64,000 nt of DNA from Morinoia aosen (taxonomy: Eukaryota; Arthropoda; Malacostraca; Amphipoda; Talitridae). Shown here piece after piece: positions 58,631 to 64,000 of this stretch (its first letter is position 1; each line of letters opens with the position of its first letter). A model generated the notes under the pieces. The model saw nothing but the letters and a program-made list of their open reading frames with translations. It was not told where the DNA came from and ran no database searches. The stretch lies in assembly GCA_030386875.1 (NCBI GenBank), contig CM059576.1, forward strand, positions 16,000,058-16,064,057, in the 5' to 3' direction. A program made the position numbers and the translations under genes.

Positions 58631-58770
58631 CAGAGGGAGAAGCCCGTAAGATCTTTCACCACACGGAAGAGCTACAATATTTAAAAGATGTGAAGTGCGA
58701 TGTAGTGATTAGACATTTGAGTAGCCCATAAAGGTGCATTTCAGATCTAGAAAGAAAGCGCATTGGTGCA

Positions 58771-58839
58771 ATAATGTTTGCTAGCTAGGTGTTTTTGAAC
58801 TTTTCCCTTTCGAGCAGAAGAATAGTTACATAATTCACC
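58771..58839 (-). pseudogene. Decayed sixteenth zinc finger past the stop codon
   Basis: In the same frame directly after the TAG at 58840-58842, the sequence reads GELCNYSSARKGKVQKHLAS and KH, clearly another finger. The first cysteine is replaced by glycine and the preceding codon is the stop, so the array was once one finger longer. Confidence 0.85.
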
Positions 58840-60942
58840 CTAGAACAGCTGACCTGCACCATGTTTTCTGGCTAGGTGAAGTTTTAGATTACCGTTATGA
58901 GCAGAGGAATATTCACATAATTCGCACTTGATCAGCTGACCTTCACCATGTTTGCTGGCTAGGTGATGTTTAAGATTACCCTTATGAGCAGAGGAATATT
59001 CACAATGTTCACACCTGAAAAGTTGACCATCATGTTTGCTGGCTAGGTGATGTTTAAGATTACCACTGTGAGCAGAGGAATATTCACATAATTCACACTT
59101 GATCTGCTGACCTTCACCATGTTTGGAGGCTAGGTGAAGTTTAAGATTACGCTTGAAAGCAGAGGAATATTCACATAATTCGCACTTAAACAGCTGACCT
59201 TGACCATGTTTGCTAGCTAAGTGCAGTTTAACATTACTTTTTTGAGCTGAGGAATAGTCACATAATTCACACTTGAGCAGCTGACCGTGACCATGTTTGC
59301 CGGCTAGGTGTATTTTAAGATTACCCTTATGAGCAGAGGAATAGTCACACAATTCACACTTGAACAGCTGCCCATCACCATGTTTGCTCGCTCGGTGTGA
59401 TTTGACACTTTTCTTATGAGCAGAGGAATAGTCACATAATTCGCACTTGAACAGCTGACCTCCACCATGTTTGGAGGCCAGGTGAAGTTTGAGATCACCC
59501 TTTACAGCAGAGGAATATTCACACAATTCGCACTTGAACAGCTGCCCTTCACCATGTCTGCTTGCTCGGTGTGATTTGACACTATTCTTATGAGCAGAGG
59601 AATAGTCACACAACTCACACTTGAACAGCTGCCCATCACCATGTTTGCTAGCTCGGTGTGATTTGACACATTTCTTATGAGCTGAGGAATATTCACATAA
59701 TTCGCACTTGAACAGCTGCCCTTCACCATGTTTGCTCGCTCGGTGTAGTTTGACACTATTCTTATGAGCAGAGGAATATTCACATAATTCGCACTTAAAC
59801 AGCTGACCTTGACCATGTTTGCTAGCTAAGTGCAGTTTAACATGACTCTTATGAGCTGAGGAATAGTCACATAATTCACACTTGAACAGCTGCCCTTCAC
59901 CATGTTTGCTCGCTCGGTGTAGTTTGATACTATTCTTATGAGCAGAGGAATATTCACATAATTCGCACTTAAACAGCTGACCTTGACCATGTTTGCTAGC
60001 TAAGTGCAGTTTGACATAACTTTTATGAGCTGAGGAATAGTCACATAATTCACACTTGAACAGCTGACCTTGACCATGTTTGCTGGCCAGGTGTTTTTTA
60101 AGATTACCCTTACGAGCAGAGGAATAGTCACAGAACTCACACTCTAACAGTTGTCCCTTCCTATCCTTGCTGGCTTGGTATGGTTCATGTTCGTTTCTAC
60201 GAGCTGAGTCATTCAAGTTACGCCTGTAAAGTTGACTTTGAACATGTCTGCTTATTTGAGGTCCTATTTTGCGTGTACCAGACAAACACTGCTTCAAGTT
60301 TCCTTCATTTGCTGAAAAATATTCGCACACTTCACACTTGAACACCATACTATTGTGCAATGTACCTTTTTTAGGTGAATCAGAACTGGACTCGACGACA
60401 AAACGCGAGTCACAGAAATCACATTTAAGCTCTTCATGGCTATGTTTATTACCTCGCTGTTCCGTCGTCATTTGCACACCTGGTTTTTGATATCTCCCGG
60501 ATAGACCTTCGTACCGGCTCTCATTATCATGCTGCTCCACTACATGCTGCTTCAAAATACTCATGTACATTGTAGAGTAGTCACAGAACCCACAATCGTA
60601 GTAACATCCCAATTTGTGCCTGACACGGAGGTGCAGCTCCATAAGGTCCCTTCTACCAGTGGAGTAATCACAGAGTGCACACAGTAAGGGCCGTGATATG
60701 AGTCTGTCAGGAGGTGCGCCCTCAACACCACTGCCGCTACCCGACACATCTGATGGTAGCAAGTCAGCGCTCCCTTGAGATGCTCCAGCTGGTCCGTAAT
60801 GAACAGCACTTGTGTTGCACACACCAGAGCTGCCTTCCCTTACCTTGTCCTCTGCTTCTGCGTGCCCTGAACGTGCCTCAGTGCTGTCATTGTCTACTTC
60901 TCTCTTGAAAGTAACAGCATGAGAGCCTGAACTTGAACTGGC
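58840..60942 (-). CDS. Multi-C2H2 zinc-finger protein, 3' exon
   Basis: Terminal exon of a probable nuclear DNA-binding protein. From the acceptor site (TTTTCCTCACAG, complement of 60943-60954) the frame is open to TAG at 58840. Within the part encoded from 60822, a Ser/Gly-rich stretch precedes two typical fingers (C48, C51, H64, H69 and C77, C80, H93, H98). Two degenerate fingers follow, then 15 tandem fingers of 29 residues (about 58843-60155). Each reads C-x2-C-x12-H-x4-H with core CELC(D/E)YSSAHK. Linkers are GxGQLFK where TGEKP is usual. Finger 13 is one residue shorter. Residues in the helix vary (NS, SH, KC, GN, KS), as expected of DNA-contact positions. Target genes are unknown. It joins in phase to the exon at 62493-62614. 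Confidence 0.9.
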   Translation of the reverse strand, partial: ASSSSGSHAVTFKREVDNDSTEARSGHAEAEDKVREGSSGVCNTSAVHYGPAGASQGSADLLPSDVSGSGSGVEGAPPDRLISRPLLCALCDYSTGRRDLMELHLRVRHKLGCYYDCGFCDYSTMYMSILKQHVVEQHDNESRYEGLSGRYQKPGVQMTTEQRGNKHSHEELKCDFCDSRFVVESSSDSPKKGTLHNSMVFKCEVCEYFSANEGNLKQCLSGTRKIGPQISRHVQSQLYRRNLNDSARRNEHEPYQASKDRKGQLLECEFCDYSSARKGNLKKHLASKHGQGQLFKCELCDYSSAHKSYVKLHLASKHGQGQLFKCELCEYSSAHKNSIKLHRASKHGEGQLFKCELCDYSSAHKSHVKLHLASKHGQGQLFKCELCEYSSAHKNSVKLHRASKHGEGQLFKCELCEYSSAHKKCVKSHRASKHGDGQLFKCELCDYSSAHKNSVKSHRASRHGEGQLFKCELCEYSSAVKGDLKLHLASKHGGGQLFKCELCDYSSAHKKSVKSHRASKHGDGQLFKCELCDYSSAHKGNLKIHLAGKHGHGQLLKCELCDYSSAQKSNVKLHLASKHGQGQLFKCELCEYSSAFKRNLKLHLASKHGEGQQIKCELCEYSSAHSGNLKHHLASKHDGQLFRCEHCEYSSAHKGNLKHHLASKHGEGQLIKCELCEYSSAHNGNLKLHLARKHGAGQLF

Positions 60943-62492
60943 CTGTGAGGAAAACTTTTCCCAATTATTACTGGCCCAGATTCTCAGGAAAAAAATGCAT
61001 TATACGCAAATTGCAATTAAAAGTACATATGTACTTGGTAACTATATACATTTGAGACTGAGTTGTGCCGATGAGCATTCATTTTTATTTTAATCTTAAG
61101 CAAATGCGCTCAACTGTTAAAAAAATAGAAGAAAAACATATGAAAAATAACACAGGAAGCAAAAAATACCGATAGCACAAGAGACATTTGAAAAGTGCAT
61201 TTTCTCTTCATAGGAGGTTAATACTGCAATACAGAGCAAAAATTTAACGAAGTATTCATGCAAAATCTTCTACATGCAATAGCGCTTGTCATGACCACAT
61301 TATTGTGGAGATGATTCCTGCATAAAATTCAACTGTTAACGTTTTTCTCTTTAAAACACAAAACTAACTTGATTATTCTTCTTAAATTTAAAAGTGACTT
61401 TTTAAGACATATTGTCTCTGAATAACTGAGTGGCTGAAGTTATTTCTTACACTAGCAAAAAAAAATTATTCATTCGTTGGTCTCACACACAAAGCAAGAA
61501 ACACGTATAAAAAAATCTGGCTCCTCACGTAATTAATATGGTTTTACGTGTGGCAAGAGCTCCACACTGACATCCTTTTATCAAAAATTTGGCAGCAAAT
61601 GTTTGAAGAAGTTGAGAAGGCAAAAGAAAACTTCAAAGCGTCTTGAAACGATCACTGGCGTAAACCAGTTATAATGCGTTGCTTAAGTCAACCCTCAGAG
61701 GCACAACAAAATTAAGAAAGGGCTCCGTGACGCAGGATACAAGAAGCATGCTGAAAATAGCTTTGATAATAGTAATCAAGGGACCATAATTTATTCAGCA
61801 CTAGCTGTGGTTGGGGAACGGGAATAAAGTGGACCTCATAGAGAACTACAAAACAAGACTTCAATACAATACTAGCAGTCAAAGATACAATTACTCTACG
61901 ACGGGCACAACAATTTTTGAAAATAAAATGTATTACACTAACCACCAATAAATTTCCAATAAACCAATAGACAATTAATCTCAACTCCACACAATTGAAA
62001 CTCGAGAATAATGGAGTGTGCAGTAAGACTATTTTCTGGAACCAAAGTAAAACATCGCTCAGCAGTTAATGAAATGGTTTGGCAATAAATTGAGCTAATC
62101 TAGATGCTTTAAATTATTCATCAAGCAATTGGAATAGAATTAAATCCGCTGAATAACGAGTTTTGTCAATTATGTCAGAAATGCGCAAAACAATAAGAGG
62201 TGAAAGCAGTAATAATGATTTAAATGTCACAAAACAGTGGCCAAGAACAGGTAAAAACAAACTACATATGAATAAGTTCAATTTTTCTGTGGAATGATAA
62301 ATACTCTACTGAAATCAAACGAAAGCATTCATGAATAAAGTGAGTAATTAATTGGAAGCATTCATGAGAAGGGAAAGTAACCAATCGGAATCATTCACGA
62401 GGAGAGTAAGCAATCCACAGGAAGCACTCAAGAAAAGTGTAAGCAACCAATTATAAGCACTCAATAGAAGAGTAAGCAGCCAATTGCAGCAC
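60943..62492 (-). other. Intron of the zinc-finger gene
   Basis: Bounded by a donor GTGCTG at 62487-62492 and an acceptor CACAG at 60943-60947 (minus strand). Phase 0 on both sides. AT-rich; no other gene or clear repeat seen. Confidence 0.75.
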
Positions 62493-62614
62493 CTGGGGTT
62501 CCTGATGCCAGTCAATGGGCTCGTCTTTTACAGTAACAGCCTCCAGCTCAGTGTCATGCACTTCATTTTTGATGTAAATTTCTTCTAGATGGCTCCTAGA
62601 GCTCGGCCCATCAC
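62493..62614 (-). CDS. Upstream exon of the zinc-finger gene
   Basis: A 122-base exon between the acceptor GTGTCACTTGCAG and a donor CAG|GTGCTG. After two bases that complete a codon from an earlier exon, it encodes 40 residues rich in Glu and Asp, including IYIKNEVHDTELEAVTVKDE followed by PIDW. Such acidic KxEP-like linkers are common between N-terminal domains and fingers in insect zinc-finger proteins, and KxE matches the SUMO acceptor pattern. It ends in phase 0 and the 60942 exon starts in phase 0. The first exon and start codon were not found and may lie past the right edge. Confidence 0.75.
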
Positions 62615-63274
62615 CTGCAAGTGACACAAGCTCATTGAAAAAAATTGCATATGAGTAACAAATCTAGTAACAGCTTTTTACGTGTTAAAATACAAAGGTA
62701 ATTTCATGATTTGACAATGCCTACAATTTGGTTAATAATTTAATACATGGAAACGAACAATTTAGAAAATTTAAAAAAATCTAGTTATAATTATAGCAGG
62801 CAACACAATGCAACCCTTCCAACTAAATAGTTAATACTCCAAAAGCTTAGGAGATTAAATGAGCTTAATCATATTCTAGGTTACACCAACAAATTTAAAT
62901 GACACTATTGAGCAAGAAACAAAGTCTTCAGAATAAATAGTAGTTACAGTTCATAATAAACTAGCAATTCTAATAAAAATTAGCATTAAAAAATGTACTT
63001 TGCACTTCACTATAATTCTGAAGGACATCAAGCAAGTTTGAATTAAAAAGTAATGTAAACCAATTTTCATAACATTCATGAGACAATTAAAATAGAATGA
63101 AATCCAGTTAGTGACATCTTTTCTCAATTATGACACCATTTCTCAACCTTGAGGGAGGAAGTTTCACACTGAAGACAAAGACCAAAACTCAACACAACTC
63201 CTTATACCATGGAAGTACTAATCTTTACCACAGCTTTTTGAATGTTTTCAACTTGAATTAGATGCAAGTTTAGG
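62615..63274. other. Probable intron sequence
   Basis: AT-rich, upstream of the 122-base exon. No further exon with a clear splice pair was recognised. Confidence 0.4.
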
Positions 63275-63600
63275 CTTACTTATCCACAACTCAGGTGTTC
63301 TAAAGATAAGAAGCAGGAAAGCACCATTTAGTATGGTATTGAGGAAATGGGGAATCTATGTACAAGGTACATAGAAACAGTAAGTCGAGAAAGTAGTTCA
63401 TAAGACAAGATGAAATGACACAGTAAATAATGAATACTAAAAAACTGGACTTCAGCAAAGCACAAAAAAATGGTCCATAACAAAACAAAAAATGTATTCT
63501 ATTTCAAAAAAGCCCTACCTACTTTAGTGCAGCACTTCATATGTTTCCCCTTGGGAGTGCTTGTTCCCATAGAAATAATAGATGTATCCCCATGAGGGGG
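63275..63600 (+). mobile_element. Foldback-family arm
   Basis: GGAAAGCACCATTTAGTATG, ATGGTCCATAACAAAAC and CCTTGGGAGTGC blocks match the arms at 55725 and 57350. Confidence 0.68.
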
Positions 63601-63799
63601 TGACAGTTCTTAAATACACAACATTACACTCATAGCATGGTTCAGCAGATAAATAGAATATCAGTGAGATAAGGTTTACTCTGAGAGTATTTCTTATAAA
63701 AATCCATGGTGTGATGCTCAGGCGGCAGAAGTGATGCAAAAAAAAATTATTTTAACACGTTTCCTGCAAATGGACCCACCGGTGGTCACTTAGGTGATT

Positions 63800-63975
63800 T
63801 TCGTAGTGCTGCTGACTGACCTGCAGTCACTTATTCATTTCTTATTAATACTTAACGAAATCTAATTGAAGGTCCGATCCAGTTAATATTTGCTATTTTT
63901 AAAGTTGATTACCACAATTGACTTTAAATTTGAATTGAATATTGAACTTCAGTTTAACCCTCCGCAGTTAACGTG
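63800..63975. repeat. Copy of the dispersed tail module
   Basis: CTGACCTGCAGTCACTTATT and TTGACTTTAAATTTGAATTG match 13600-13720 and 36340-36470. It follows a foldback arm here as it does near 18480, so the two are parts of one larger repeat. Confidence 0.68.
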
Positions 63976-64000
63976 TTAATGGCAGTTTTTTGCAAAAAAA

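Noticed and set aside
59304..59816. Minus-strand ORFs in another frame over the zinc-finger array
   Set aside because: Frame-shifted shadows of the 87-bp finger repeats.

Overview
The window looks like a repeat-rich, AT-rich arthropod (probably insect) nuclear genome. It shows an intron-split C2H2 zinc-finger gene, Ty3/gypsy-type retroelements, hAT and mariner-type DNA transposon remnants, a CR1/L2-like LINE fragment, tRNA-derived SINEs and many young minisatellites. No bacterial operons, CRISPR arrays or viral genomes are seen. The exact taxon cannot be fixed from the sequence.

Layout. 1-6.1 kb: minus-strand Ty3/gypsy retrotransposon, with an intact gag and an open pol that runs off the left edge. 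The two are joined by a textbook -1 frameshift heptamer. 6.2-8.5 kb: a tRNA-derived SINE and a non-autonomous hAT-like element. 8.8-37.8 kb: a mosaic of a few repeat modules. One is a long-inverted-repeat (foldback) family. Another is a composite unit present three times (about 10.4, 16.1 and 31.2 kb) that carries decayed hAT-like transposase on the minus strand. A third is a module repeated at about 21.1 and 29.9 kb. Into and out of these modules have grown minisatellites with 24-, 27-, 53- and 60-bp units, TA-target MITEs, and a short internally deleted LTR retrotransposon at 34.1-36.3 kb. 38-49 kb: sparse sequence with SINE heads, a LINE reverse transcriptase pseudogene, an inverted repeat pair and low-complexity patches. 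49.5-54.4 kb: a nearly complete, GC-rich, recently inserted Ty3/gypsy-like element with 320-bp LTRs and a 5-bp target duplication; its pol is broken by one stop and two frame changes. 54.5-64 kb: six copies of a foldback-family arm surround the one host-like gene, a minus-strand multi-zinc-finger gene (visible exons at 58840-60942 and 62493-62614).

The zinc-finger gene is the only convincing host protein gene. It has 15 nearly identical tandem 29-residue fingers and a decayed sixteenth finger just past its stop codon. The most notable other signals are minisatellites that can be traced to single-copy precursors within the window, a 369-bp inverted copy embedded between two TA tracts inside a MITE, and a foldback insertion whose empty sites survive in two paralogous copies. 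I found no clear evidence for a wholly new biological system.
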